NCBI GenBank assembly: GCA_016703525.1
Contig: JADJBW010000006.1
Location: 100,298 to 164,297 of the forward strand
Direction: 5' to 3'
Length of the DNA stretch: 64,000 nucleotides
DNA from: Actinomycetota bacterium
GTDB lineage: Bacteria > Actinomycetota > Acidimicrobiia > Acidimicrobiales > Microtrichaceae
A program made the position numbers and the translations under genes. Of the stretch, positions 1-8,625 are shown piece by piece. Under the pieces are notes generated by a model. That model was not told the DNA's origin. It made no database searches and worked only from the letters and a program-made list of their open reading frames with translations. Numbering within the stretch: the first letter of the stretch is position 1; every line of letters begins with the position of its first letter.

Positions 1-523
1 GGCCGCCGGAGACATCGCCACCCGGCGTCACGACCTCGAGGTGATGGTTGACCCCGCTGTTGTTTCGCCACGAGATCGTGTCGCCCGCCGCGATCTGCAC
101 CTCGCTGGCACCGAACGCGTCGGGCTTGGCCATCACCGTCGCGGCGACCCTGCCCACATCGTCGGTGTTCACCAGCGCGGAGCCTCCCAGCAGCGCGAGG
201 AACAGCAGCGCTGCGGCGGCGAGCCCGGCGACCATGCCTCGGACCGGCCATTGCCGGCGTGCCGAGCCGCCGACGGAACGAGCCGGGATGGCAGTGCCGA
301 CCTCGGGCGCGGCGCCCAACACGGCAGCGACGAGATGCGGGTGCGCCACCGCGGGAGTCAAGAGGAGCCGACGTCGGATCATCGACATCGACTCGGCCGT
401 TGCTGCGCATCGAGCGCACGTTTCGAGGTGAGCCTCCACGGCTGCCGAGATCAGCGCGTCGCATTCACCGTCGACGTAGGCGGAAACATCCTCGAACCAG
501 TCATCGCAAGGCTTCACGTGCAT
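1..523 (-). CDS. Zinc-finger anti-sigma factor with cupredoxin-like outer region (partial)
   Basis: Membrane anti-sigma factor expected to sequester an ECF-type sigma factor; its 3' end is beyond the left edge. The 174 visible residues start with a zinc-associated anti-sigma motif, H32-x3-C36-x2-C39. A basic stretch and one membrane segment (about residues 96-117) follow. The outer part ends with GDTISWRNNSG and NHHLEVV, which resembles the first strands of a cupredoxin. The start at 523 is the only Met before the motif. No sigma factor gene lies upstream; instead three hairpins and the oxidase-like operon do. The anti-sigma role rests on the motif plus topology. A copper- or redox-sensing outer domain is inference. 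Confidence 0.75.
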   Translation of the reverse strand, partial: MHVKPCDDWFEDVSAYVDGECDALISAAVEAHLETCARCAATAESMSMIRRRLLLTPAVAHPHLVAAVLGAAPEVGTAIPARSVGGSARRQWPVRGMVAGLAAAALLFLALLGGSALVNTDDVGRVAATVMAKPDAFGASEVQIAAGDTISWRNNSGVNHHLEVVTPGGDVSGG

Positions 524-532
524 CTCAGTCGT

Positions 533-589
533 CCGAACGCCCCGTTCGGTTCCCGCACGATGCGGGAACGTGTGTGACGTCGGTCACAC
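533..589. promoter_or_regulatory. Three consecutive perfect stem-loops
   Basis: Three back-to-back inverted repeats fill the gap between the oxidase-like operon and the anti-sigma gene. CCGAACG/CGTTCGG is at 533-549 (3-nt loop), TTCCCGCA/TGCGGGAA at 550-568 (3-nt loop), and GTGTGAC/GTCACAC at 572-589 (4-nt loop). The last one includes the stop codon of the gene ending at 584. They could terminate the operon, pause transcription, or bind a regulator of the anti-sigma gene. The short tight loops favour RNA hairpins. Confidence 0.6.
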
Positions 590-1339
590 GGTACCGCGAG
601 CCGCCCGAGACGCAGCGAGCGCGAAGGCGGCGCAGGCCGCTCCCAGCCCCACCACGATGCCGAACGACGACTCGTGGTCCGACACCAGCCCGCCGATGAA
701 CGCGAGCAGCGCGAACGCCAGGGTGACACCCGCCGCCCACGACAGCAGGCGTTCCAGGCCGACGGCAGCGGTGCGCTCCGGGACGGGCCCGCGGTCGGCC
801 GGGGCCTCGCCGAGCGGACGCTGCATCGCCACGGCCAGGTCGCTGCGGGCCGGTTCACTCGGAGCCGGTTCACTCCATCGACTGGCAGACCCCGCGATCG
901 CCAGGAGCCCCAATGCAACAAAGGGCCATCCGAGCGCGAGCCCGACCGTGACCGACGCCAGCCCCGCCGCGGCGAGCAGCGGTGCGAGCGACGGTGCGAA
1001 CGACGGGGCCGACGGGGCCGGCGCAACGCAGTCGCTTGGGTCGGGCGCGTCGAGCGAGGCCCTGCCCACCAAGAACGTCGCGGCGAGCGCCGCTGCACCC
1101 AGCGCTGCGGCGAGCAACACGACGAAACCGGTTGCCTCGCCGATCCCACCCCACCAACCGAGCGTGATCGGACCGAGGCGATCTCCGCCGGTCACGTAGC
1201 CATAGACGATCGCAGCGAGCCACAGCGCCCCGGCCGCGGCCAGGAAGATCCGGGTCGGGCGGGGCAGCATCACGCCGGACTCGGTCGCGTCGGCGACCGA
1301 ACTCGACGCCGCGCCCGACTGCTTCGTGCGTTTCCTCAC
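584..1339 (-). CDS. Membrane protein, third gene of the oxidase-like operon
   Basis: A 251-residue integral membrane protein with about five or six hydrophobic segments (for example around residues 30-48, 65-90, 120-150 and 205-245) separated by Pro/Ala/Ser-rich loops. Its GTG start overlaps the stop of the preceding CydA-like gene by 4 bp (GTGA at 1336-1339), so the two are probably translationally coupled and made together. I do not recognise the family. The position suggests an accessory or assembly subunit of the oxidase complex, but no haem-ligand pattern is evident. The downstream hairpins probably mark the end of the transcript. Confidence 0.6.
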   Translation of the reverse strand: MRKRTKQSGAASSSVADATESGVMLPRPTRIFLAAAGALWLAAIVYGYVTGGDRLGPITLGWWGGIGEATGFVVLLAAALGAAALAATFLVGRASLDAPDPSDCVAPAPSAPSFAPSLAPLLAAAGLASVTVGLALGWPFVALGLLAIAGSASRWSEPAPSEPARSDLAVAMQRPLGEAPADRGPVPERTAAVGLERLLSWAAGVTLAFALLAFIGGLVSDHESSFGIVVGLGAACAAFALAASRAARGTV

Positions 1340-2532
1340 AATGCCACCACCGCATACACACCGACGAGCAGGAAGAAGGCGAACCAGGCGCCGAGCATCG
1401 CCGTCGAGACCCGCCCCAGGCGGTCGATGCTCCGCGGGATCCGCTCCCCCGCGCCGATACCCGACTGGAAAAGCACCATCACCATGTAGGTGATGATCGA
1501 CACGCCGACGATCGTGGTGACCGTGAACATGGCCACCGACCCCCAGTCCACGCGATAGGGGTACGACCCGACGTCGTAGTTGAACCGGGACAGCGCCGTC
1601 GCTCGGATCACTTCACGGATCACCGCGACGACCGCCAACGACGCGAACCACGCGCCGAGCGCCCGCCGCCCGATCCCGACCGGATCGCGGTGGGCGGCGA
1701 AGAACGCCGCCATCGCAAGCCCCACTCCGCCGAGCGCGATCGCCATCGGAGCGGTCAGGTCGTAGTCGGCACCCTCGGTGACCGCCCAGGCGATGCCCAC
1801 GCCGCCGTACAGCACGCTCGCGATGATCCCGAGCCGGCGCGAAAGCCCGGCCACCCACGTGAGGTACTCGCGATCCGCGTCGTCGCGTTTCAGGCGGTAC
1901 CACGTGTAGATCAGGCCCGTGACCGCTGTGCCGATCGCGGCTTGGAGCGGGAGGAGGAAGGCGACGCGTGCCACGTTGAACGAGTGGAACTCGATGCCTC
2001 GCGTGTCGGCGACGCCGTTCGGCGCGTACCACTCGCGCCAGTGCTCTGGCCGGATCGAGACGCTCGCGAGCACGTGCATGATCCACCCGGCGAGCACCAA
2101 CAGCGCCAGACCCAGCACCGACGACCAGAGAAGGCGGCCGTCGGCCGAGCCCTTCAGGTAGAAGACGTAGGCGCAGGTGTACCCCGACGCCACGACGATG
2201 ATGAAGATGACCGACCAGAAGCCCGTGAGCGCGTTCGATGCGTACCAGATCGGGTCGTAGATCACCTGTACGAACAGCAGCGGGGCGATCCCGGTCACGA
2301 TGCCGAGACCGACGCCGCTCGGGGTCAACCGTGCGCACGAACGGGCGAGGCGCAGCCATCGCTCGTCGCCCCGTCGGAACCCGTAGATCGTGGTGACGCT
2401 CGATCCGACGGCCACCGTGACGAAGTAGATGTGCACCACCCAGGTGAGCAGCAGCAGCACCTGGAATACCCGCGGGTAGAACGGTGCGCCCAGCGGGTCG
2501 CGCATCATCCGCAGGGCGTCCTCAACCTCCAT
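1336..2532 (-). CDS. Cytochrome bd superfamily, CydA-like membrane subunit (second paralogue)
   Basis: A 398-residue polytopic protein of about nine membrane segments, related to the ubiquinol oxidase subunit I (CydA) superfamily and to the larger subunit encoded just upstream. The N-terminal part (MRDPLGAPFYPRVFQVLLLL, then a WVVHIYF segment with a His) matches the first helices of that family. No CxxCH motif is present. The ATG at 2532 is chosen because GGAGG lies 5 bases upstream; a GTG at 2538 is the alternative. It follows the haem-c subunit by 18 bp and overlaps the next gene by 4 bp, so the three genes form one operon. Probably the partner membrane subunit of the complex. Confidence 0.7.
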   Translation of the reverse strand: MEVEDALRMMRDPLGAPFYPRVFQVLLLLTWVVHIYFVTVAVGSSVTTIYGFRRGDERWLRLARSCARLTPSGVGLGIVTGIAPLLFVQVIYDPIWYASNALTGFWSVIFIIVVASGYTCAYVFYLKGSADGRLLWSSVLGLALLVLAGWIMHVLASVSIRPEHWREWYAPNGVADTRGIEFHSFNVARVAFLLPLQAAIGTAVTGLIYTWYRLKRDDADREYLTWVAGLSRRLGIIASVLYGGVGIAWAVTEGADYDLTAPMAIALGGVGLAMAAFFAAHRDPVGIGRRALGAWFASLAVVAVIREVIRATALSRFNYDVGSYPYRVDWGSVAMFTVTTIVGVSIITYMVMVLFQSGIGAGERIPRSIDRLGRVSTAMLGAWFAFFLLVGVYAVVAL

Positions 2533-2550
2533 GGCCACCTCCGACCGGGG

Positions 2551-3957
2551 TCACCTCGGGCGCCGGCAGCGTCGTGGGGGACCCTGCTGTTCTTCGACCG
2601 TCGCCGCGAGATACGCCGCGAGCGCGTCCTTCTCCTCGTCGGTCCCGACGAATGCGTGCATGAACGGGTAGGCGCCGAGGTTGTCGAGGATCGCTCGGAT
2701 CGACACCTCGTCGTTCGCCGAGATCTTGCGCAGCAACGCCGACTGCTGCCGCAGGGCGAGCTGGTTGTCACCCAGGTGGATGACCGTCTGATCGCTCACG
2801 CTGTGACAACCCGAGCATTCGAAGATCGCGATCTGCCGGCCGACCGCGACACGGTGATCGGTGTACTCCGGCGACGGTCCCGAGTCGATGTCGTCGGCCG
2901 CGGGCAGGAATGGCAGCGATCCGAGGACCCCGTCGCGGTTGAGCTTCGCCTCTTCGCTCTCGATGCCCCGGGCCGGCAGCCCGGTGAACGTGAGCTGGTT
3001 CGACGACATGTAGCCGTTGACCACGTCGGGCTTGCGGAGGATCTCGCGGGTGCGCTCGGCGCCGAACACGGTGGAGAACATGACGATGAAGAGCGCCATC
3101 GCCCCCAGCTTCGACTGCAACTGGGGCTTCCACGAGGCCAACAGCAGGAACGCAGCGGTCAGGATCCCGCCGCCGATCAACAAGTCGACCGTCACCGCCG
3201 GGAAGGCGTTCGTCGACAGCAGCGCCTTGGACCGGGCCGGCACGTTCGCCCAGTACCAGTAGCGGCCGACGAGCAACGCCCCGGCCATCCCCACAAGGCC
3301 GATCGTGCCCGCCCATCGGATGACCTTCTGCCGCTCCGGGAAGTCCCTCGGCAGCCGCGATGCCATGAGCACCCCCCAGGCGCCGGTGATCGTCTGCATG
3401 AGCAGGAAGCGCATCAGGTACTGAGGCCAGAACGTCGGGTTGTAGAAGCCCGAGAGGATCTCGCCGTTGTGGAGCCAATCGCCGGGGCTCAGCTTGAAGC
3501 CGAGGATGCCGACGATCAGCGACAACGTGCCCGTTCCGCCCAGGGCCAGGATGAGCGCGAGCCGCAGGTGGGTCTTCGGATCGACCTTGCCGAGCGTGTA
3601 GTAGTACACGATGATCCCGACCACATCGATCAGGAACATGTACCACTCGGAGCCCCAGAACAGCACGAAGTTGTGGATCAGCGTCGAGATGCCACGCGGG
3701 TTGCCGGCCGTCGTGCTCTGCCAGATGCCCACGCCCGTCATGGCGCCCCACACGTACGAGAACACGAGCAGTCCGAGCGCGCTCTTGCGCAGGTACTCGT
3801 AGAGCTCCGGGCGTTGCTCGCGGACCGCGCGGCGCTCGACATAGAAGTTGAACCACGCGGCGCCAACGGTCAGATGCGAGGCGATCACATGGAAGGACGC
3901 GATGATCGCCACGAACATCGTCGAATGAAGGCCCATGCCTTCCCATGTTGGGTACAT
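2551..3957 (-). CDS. Cytochrome bd superfamily subunit I-like protein with fused c-type haem domain
   Basis: A 468-residue membrane protein. The first ~330 residues carry about nine hydrophobic helices of the CydA superfamily type (early FHVIASHLTVGAAW segment, then GSEWYMFLID). The hydrophilic C-terminus has a c-type haem motif, C381-SG-C384-H385, and a later YPFMHAF whose Met could be the sixth ligand. Classical quinol-oxidising CydA has no c-type haem, so electrons may enter here from a cytochrome c or another soluble donor (inference). ATG 3957 is preferred over upstream TTG/GTG codons. It is the first gene of a three-gene operon. A CcmF-like protein elsewhere in the window is consistent with covalent haem attachment. 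Confidence 0.75.
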   Translation of the reverse strand: MYPTWEGMGLHSTMFVAIIASFHVIASHLTVGAAWFNFYVERRAVREQRPELYEYLRKSALGLLVFSYVWGAMTGVGIWQSTTAGNPRGISTLIHNFVLFWGSEWYMFLIDVVGIIVYYYTLGKVDPKTHLRLALILALGGTGTLSLIVGILGFKLSPGDWLHNGEILSGFYNPTFWPQYLMRFLLMQTITGAWGVLMASRLPRDFPERQKVIRWAGTIGLVGMAGALLVGRYWYWANVPARSKALLSTNAFPAVTVDLLIGGGILTAAFLLLASWKPQLQSKLGAMALFIVMFSTVFGAERTREILRKPDVVNGYMSSNQLTFTGLPARGIESEEAKLNRDGVLGSLPFLPAADDIDSGPSPEYTDHRVAVGRQIAIFECSGCHSVSDQTVIHLGDNQLALRQQSALLRKISANDEVSIRAILDNLGAYPFMHAFVGTDEEKDALAAYLAATVEEQQGPPRRCRRPR

Positions 3958-4046
3958 CACTGACAACGTCGCCCCTGCGGCCGCGGGGGTTCCATGGATG
4001 AAAGCGATCCGCCCATCGCTCGACCAGATATCAGGGCACGGGCGGC

Positions 4047-5052
4047 TCAGTTCCGGTGGTCATCGCACCCGTCGAGGAACGACTCGACCGCCGGGGTGAC
4101 GATGTCATCGTCGGGCTCGCCGAGGTGCGCGTTCACCTCGGCGTGGGTGAGCGGGTTCGCGTCGATGATCGTCACCTGATCGCCGGCGGCGCGCAGCGCG
4201 TCGCCGAACCGCTCGACACCGGACTGGCGAGCGGGACGGCCCCTCGTGACGAGCAACATGTCCGCCACGGGACCCGGCGACGTCTCGACGGCGTGCAGGG
4301 GCGAGGCGTCGGACCGCACCGCGGGCTCGTCGCCGAACACCTCGGAGATCAACCGGCTCGTCAGCGGATCGGGATCGACCAGGTCGTCGGACGCGGTGTC
4401 GAGCGACACGACGCAACGGATCGATTCGCGCGTGAGGCCGTGATCGGCGAGCAGCAGGATGGGTCGCGACGATGCTCACGAGATGGGCCCCAGCGGAATG
4501 GCCGATCAGCGAGACCCGGCCGGGATCGATGCCGAGTTCATCGGCATGGTCGACCACGTACGCGACCGCGCCGGCGACGTCGTTGCCGAAGTCGGGCCAC
4601 GCTGCGGACCCGCCGGGTGGCGCGAGCCGGTAGTTGACCGAGACGAGCACCGCTCCGCGCCGGCCGGCCCACGCCGCCTTCGTGTCGATCGACGCCTTCG
4701 CCTTGTCGCCGGCACGCCAGGCGCCGCCGTGGACGAACACGATCACGGGGCACACGGCGGTGTCCGCAACCCCCTTGGGCCGATACACATCGAGGCTCAG
4801 CTGATTGGGGTCGACGCCGGAGCGCTCGTCATAGCGGACCGTGCGCGGCGAACCCGCGGAGCCGACGCAGGCGCTGTCGCGAGCCGACCCGTCGGCACCG
4901 GACGGGCCGGTCGTGTCATGTCCCGAGGATCGCGTCGCCCGCCCGTCCCGCCCGCCACAGCCCGCCGCGAGCACGACCGCCGCAACCGTGAGCGCGGCCA
5001 CGCAACGAGGCCGGCGGGGACTGTTCGACACGGGTGATCGCATGGGTCCCAT
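4047..5052 (-). CDS. Secreted alpha/beta hydrolase (esterase-like lipoprotein), frame-broken
   Basis: An esterase/lipase-like alpha/beta hydrolase exported as a lipoprotein (hydrophobic leader ending LAAGC). The first frame gives the oxyanion motif HGGAW and the nucleophile elbow GHSAGAH up to about base 4465. A second frame continues with the acid/His part (DANPLTHAEVNAHLGEPDDD) to the stop at 4047. The break is near 4455-4466, and the total length (1006 nt) is one base off a multiple of three. Both halves are well conserved, so this is either a single-base sequencing error or a very recent pseudogene. It is divergent from the aldolase gene at 5149 with about 100 bp between them. Confidence 0.75.
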
Positions 5053-5148
5053 TGAACCAAGCGAATGTGAGCAAACCGTGATGGCGACGGCGGTGGCCCG
5101 AGGCCGATCGAGGCTGCGGCTGGGCCGGCCGACCTAGCCTCCGGCCCC

Positions 5149-6171
5149 GTGGGCACGACACACCTCACCACGCCACTCGTCGTCATCGACCTCGACGTCG
5201 TCGACGCGAACCTCGATGCCATGGCCGCGGTGCGCCCCGGCGACGCGCTGCGCTCGCATGTGAAGGCCCACAAGTGCACCCGCCTCGCAGCTCACGTGGC
5301 CGAGCGGACGGGGTCGCGCTCGTTCTGCTGCGCCACGCTGCGCGAGGTGGAGGGCATGGTCGAGGCGGGGCTCGGGCACGACCTGCTGCTCGCGAACGAG
5401 ACGCTCGACGCCGTTCGCCTCCGACGCCTCGTCGCCTCCGCGGCGAGCGTGGGCGCTCGGGTGACCGTCGCGGTCGACTCCGCCGCAACGGTGGAGGTGG
5501 CGGCCGTCGCATCGTCGGGTGGACCGCTCGCGGTACTCGTGGACGTGAACGTCGGGCTGCCGCGCTGCGGGTGCGCTCCGAGCGACGCGGGAGCGATCGC
5601 CGATCTCGCCCGAGCGGCCGGCCTGCACGTGCGCGGCGTGATGGGGTACGAAGGCCATGTGGTCGGCAACCCCGATCGCTCGTGGCGCAGCGAGCAGGTC
5701 GCGGCGTGCATGGAACGCCTGCGCGAGGCGCACGGTCGGGTCGGCGGCGAGGTCACCTCCGCCGGCGGCACCGGCACCTTCGATCTGCACGACTGGGTCG
5801 GCGAGGTGCAGGCCGGGTCGTACGTGCTGATGGACACCGCGTACGAGCAACTCGGGTTGCCGTTCCGGCAGGCGGCATTCATCGAATCGACCGTGGTCTC
5901 CGTCAACGAACACGACGGGTACGTCGTGGCGGACGCCGGGCTGAAGTCGTTCGGGATGGATCACGGCGACCCGATGGTCGTCGGTCACCGCACGTTCTTC
6001 CTGTCGGACGAACACATCACGATCGTGCCGTCGTCACCGCTTCGCGTCGGCGAGCGCATGCGGATCGTGCCCGCCCACATCGACCCGACGATGGCGTTGC
6101 ATACACACGCCGCGATCGTGCGCGGCGACGACCTGGTGGACGTGTGGCCGATCGACCTGCGCCACTGGTGA
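5149..6171 (+). CDS. D-threonine aldolase / D-3-hydroxyaspartate aldolase family PLP enzyme
   Basis: A 340-residue fold-type III PLP enzyme (alanine-racemase-like barrel plus metal-binding C-terminal domain). Family members split D-threonine or related beta-hydroxy D-amino acids to glycine and an aldehyde. The PLP lysine sits in HVKAHK (about residue 44). The C-terminal PAHIDPT supplies the His and Asp of the metal site. The GTG start is supported by a leaderless-type promoter: TAGCCT at 5135-5140 ends 8 nt before it and there is no Shine-Dalgarno. It converges with galT across 30 bp. The substrate is not certain. Confidence 0.8.
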   Translation: MGTTHLTTPLVVIDLDVVDANLDAMAAVRPGDALRSHVKAHKCTRLAAHVAERTGSRSFCCATLREVEGMVEAGLGHDLLLANETLDAVRLRRLVASAASVGARVTVAVDSAATVEVAAVASSGGPLAVLVDVNVGLPRCGCAPSDAGAIADLARAAGLHVRGVMGYEGHVVGNPDRSWRSEQVAACMERLREAHGRVGGEVTSAGGTGTFDLHDWVGEVQAGSYVLMDTAYEQLGLPFRQAAFIESTVVSVNEHDGYVVADAGLKSFGMDHGDPMVVGHRTFFLSDEHITIVPSSPLRVGERMRIVPAHIDPTMALHTHAAIVRGDDLVDVWPIDLRHW

Positions 6172-6174
6172 CCG

Positions 6175-6217
6175 CCTCCGGCCGTCGCTGCCGAGGCGCC
6201 GTTACGCCTGCCGGAGG
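6175..6217. terminator. Possible bidirectional terminator hairpin
   Basis: CCTCCGGC at 6175-6182 pairs perfectly with GCCGGAGG at 6210-6217, between the convergent aldolase and galT genes. The loop is long (27 nt) and the right arm lies in the last galT codons. No U-run follows, so the call is weak. Confidence 0.3.
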
Positions 6218-7161
6218 GTCTCCGCCGCGTCCTCGGGAACCACCGGGTTCGACAGGGTGCCCGACCCGACTTCGCCCGATGCGATGAAACGCGCCAGCCC
6301 GGGCGCCCGCTGCGGCGGGGCCAGGTGGACGTGCAGGTGGTAGTCGTCGAGGCGACCGCAATGCGAGGCCGCCGGGGCCTGGTGGAACCACATGAGGTAG
6401 GGGAAGATCTCGCTGCGCCGCTCGTCGCCCGACCAGAGCCGGTCGTAGCGACCCAACACGTCGAACAGCACCGCCGCCAGCGCCTCGCGCTCGACGTCGT
6501 CGAGGTCGGCGAGGCCCCCGACGTGGCGGGTCGGCGCAAGGCGCAGCCCGTAGGGGTAGCCCGACGCGAACGGCACCCACGCCGTCCACTCGTCGTTGCG
6601 GGCCACGATCCGGCGTTCGTCGTCGTGCTCGTGGCCCAGCTCGGCGCATACCCCGCAGCCGTGCTCGGCGCTCACCCGAGCTTCCCGCAGCGGCGAGGGC
6701 GGGATGAACGGGAAGGCGTAGATCTGACCGTGCGGGTGGTGAATCGTCGCCCCCACCTCGGTGCCGCGACTCTCGAAGGCCAGCACGTAGGCGACCTCGT
6801 CGACCGCAAGCAGCGCGGCGGTGCGTTCGGCCCACAGATCGACGACCTTGCGGATCTGGCCGACGCCCAGCGAGCCGAGCGACCCGTCGTGCACCGGCGA
6901 GTAGAGAATCACCTCGGCCCGGCCGACCGCGGGCAGCACCTCGACGCCGGCCGCCTCGGCGGCAGCGAGGTCGATCGGCGCACCCGGCTCGTAGGCGGGC
7001 CACCGGTTGGGAAACCACCGAGTGTCGTAGTGCTCCGGGGCCTCCAGGCCGCCGGGGCAGAACGGGCACCCGGTGGTCGGCAGGTTCGGGCGGTGCTGGC
7101 GCGCACCCACCACGTTGACCCATTCGCGCGTCAGCGGGTCGAATCGGAGCTCACCGGCCAC
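6202..7161 (-). CDS. galT: Galactose-1-phosphate uridylyltransferase
   Basis: GalT of the Leloir pathway: moves UMP from UDP-glucose to galactose-1-phosphate in the cytoplasm. The 319-residue protein has the catalytic HPHGQIY motif, an N-terminal CPFC that could hold the structural metal, and the second-domain HLHVHLAP pattern of the HIT-fold family. Length is normal. The GTG start has GGGAGAG 4 bases upstream. It is the last gene of the rph-rdgB-galT operon, 12 bp after rdgB. No galK or galE is adjacent, so its link to nucleotide and RNA housekeeping genes may be only transcriptional. Confidence 0.92.
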   Translation of the reverse strand: MAGELRFDPLTREWVNVVGARQHRPNLPTTGCPFCPGGLEAPEHYDTRWFPNRWPAYEPGAPIDLAAAEAAGVEVLPAVGRAEVILYSPVHDGSLGSLGVGQIRKVVDLWAERTAALLAVDEVAYVLAFESRGTEVGATIHHPHGQIYAFPFIPPSPLREARVSAEHGCGVCAELGHEHDDERRIVARNDEWTAWVPFASGYPYGLRLAPTRHVGGLADLDDVEREALAAVLFDVLGRYDRLWSGDERRSEIFPYLMWFHQAPAASHCGRLDDYHLHVHLAPPQRAPGLARFIASGEVGSGTLSNPVVPEDAAETLRQA

Positions 7162-7173
7162 GTCGCTCTCCCG

Positions 7174-7821
7174 TCAGCCCGCTCGATCGGCGGCGGGTGG
7201 CGGGTCGGCGATCGAGTCGGCGGGCGGGTCGGCGAGCAGGTCGGCCAGTCGACGGAACGCCCGGCCTCGGGCGCTCACCGCGTGCTTCTCGGTCGCGGTC
7301 ATCTCGGCGAGCGTTCGGCCGTCACCGTCGTCGGGCACGAAGACCGGGTCGTACCCGAACCCGCTGTCGCCCGATGCCGACTCACGGATGCGCCCTTCCA
7401 CGACGCCCTCGGCGACGAGTTCGGCGCCGTCGGGGAAGGCCACGAAGGCCACCGTGCGGAACCGGGCGGTGCGCGCCACCGGCGCCACCCCGACGAGTCG
7501 TTCGAGCACGAGCCGCCGGTTGGCCGCCGAGTCGGTCGGCTCGCCGGCGAACCGAGCGGAGTGCACACCGGGCGCGCCGTCGAGGGCGTCGACCTCGAGC
7601 CCCGTGTCGTCGGCGACCGCCGCCCGACCCGTTGCAGCGCAGATCGCGACGGCCTTCAGCCGGGCGTTCCCCACCAGATCGGGAGCGTCCTCCACCACGT
7701 CGGGCACGTCGTCGGGGCGCGGCAGGATCGTGAACCGGTCACCCACGATCTCGGCGATCTCGCGCACCTTGTGCGCGTTCGCGCTGGCCATCACCAGCGT
7801 TGGCCGCGACGCTGCGCTCAT
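7174..7821 (-). CDS. rdgB: XTP/dITP pyrophosphatase (RdgB/HAM1 family)
   Basis: House-cleaning nucleotide phosphatase that hydrolyses non-canonical purine triphosphates (dITP, XTP) to monophosphates, keeping them out of DNA and RNA. The 215-residue protein opens with the family signature ([14 protein letters not shown]) and carries the conserved [19 protein letters not shown] and [11 protein letters not shown] blocks. The start at 7821 overlaps the rph stop by 4 bp (ATGA), which fixes it over longer in-frame extensions lacking homology. The C-terminus has an Asp/Pro/Ala-rich tail. The rph-rdgB order is conserved in many bacteria. Confidence 0.95.
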   Translation of the reverse strand: MSAASRPTLVMASANAHKVREIAEIVGDRFTILPRPDDVPDVVEDAPDLVGNARLKAVAICAATGRAAVADDTGLEVDALDGAPGVHSARFAGEPTDSAANRRLVLERLVGVAPVARTARFRTVAFVAFPDGAELVAEGVVEGRIRESASGDSGFGYDPVFVPDDGDGRTLAEMTATEKHAVSARGRAFRRLADLLADPPADSIADPPPAADRAG

Positions 7822-8558
7822 CGTGGGTCGAACCCGCGCGGGCTCGGCGCCACCGACACCAACTCGGCCTGCAACGCCACGATCTCCTCGATTCCCGCCG
7901 ACGCCAAGTCGAGCAACCGATCGAGCTCGCTGCGCGAGAACGGCGAACCCTCGGCGGTTCCCTGCACCTCGACGAGCCCGCCCGCACCGGTCATCACCAC
8001 GTTCATGTCGGTCTCGGCGCGCGAATCCTCCACATAGGGAAGATCGAGCCGCGCCTCGCCGTCGATCACGCCGACCGACACCGCTGCGCAGTGGTCGGTG
8101 ATCGGGTGCTCCGACAACAGACCCGCCTGCACCATGCGGGTACACGCATCGTGCAAGGCAACCCACGCACCCGAGATCGACGCCGTGCGGGTGCCGCCGT
8201 CGGCCTGCAACACGTCGCAGTCGAGGTGGATCTGGCGCTCACCGAGCACCTTCATGTCGCACACCGCCCGAAGCGAACGGCCGATCAACCGCTCGATCTC
8301 CTGCGTGCGCCCCTTCGGGCCGCGGCGCTCGCGGTTGATCCGCTCGGGCGACGAACCGGGCAGCATCGAATACTCGGCGGTCACCCATCCCTTGCCGGTG
8401 TTGCGCATCCAGCGCGGCACGTCGAGCTCGACCGACGCGGTGCACAACACCCTGGTTTCGCCGAACGACACGAGCGCCGAGCCGTGGGACGTGGTGGTGA
8501 AGTCGCGTTCGATGGTGATCGGTCGGAGTTGGTCGGCAGTTCGCCCGTCGGGTCTCAT
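7818..8558 (-). CDS. rph: Ribonuclease PH
   Basis: Phosphorolytic 3'-5' exoribonuclease that trims tRNA 3' extensions, acting as a hexamer. The 246 residues begin [12 protein letters not shown] and contain the phosphate-binding and catalytic blocks typical of RNase PH ([43 protein letters not shown]-like DMNVVMTG). Length is normal. Leaderless-type promoter: TAGTCT (plus-strand 8567-8572, read on minus) ends 8 nt before the ATG, with no Shine-Dalgarno. First gene of rph-rdgB-galT, divergent from the helicase gene 67 bp away. Confidence 0.96.
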   Translation of the reverse strand: MRPDGRTADQLRPITIERDFTTTSHGSALVSFGETRVLCTASVELDVPRWMRNTGKGWVTAEYSMLPGSSPERINRERRGPKGRTQEIERLIGRSLRAVCDMKVLGERQIHLDCDVLQADGGTRTASISGAWVALHDACTRMVQAGLLSEHPITDHCAAVSVGVIDGEARLDLPYVEDSRAETDMNVVMTGAGGLVEVQGTAEGSPFSRSELDRLLDLASAGIEEIVALQAELVSVAPSPRGFDPR

Positions 8559-8625
8559 GGCCGGTGAGACTAAACGGTGAGCCGCACCTGACCGGTGTGC
8601 GAATCACCGTCGCTACGCTCACACC

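Noticed and set aside
1690..3963. Very long plus-strand open frame (757 codons) opposite the oxidase operon
   Set aside because: Composition is Arg/Asp/His-rich shadow coding from the complementary strand of clearly conserved membrane proteins. Many similar shadows exist throughout because stops are rare at this GC content.
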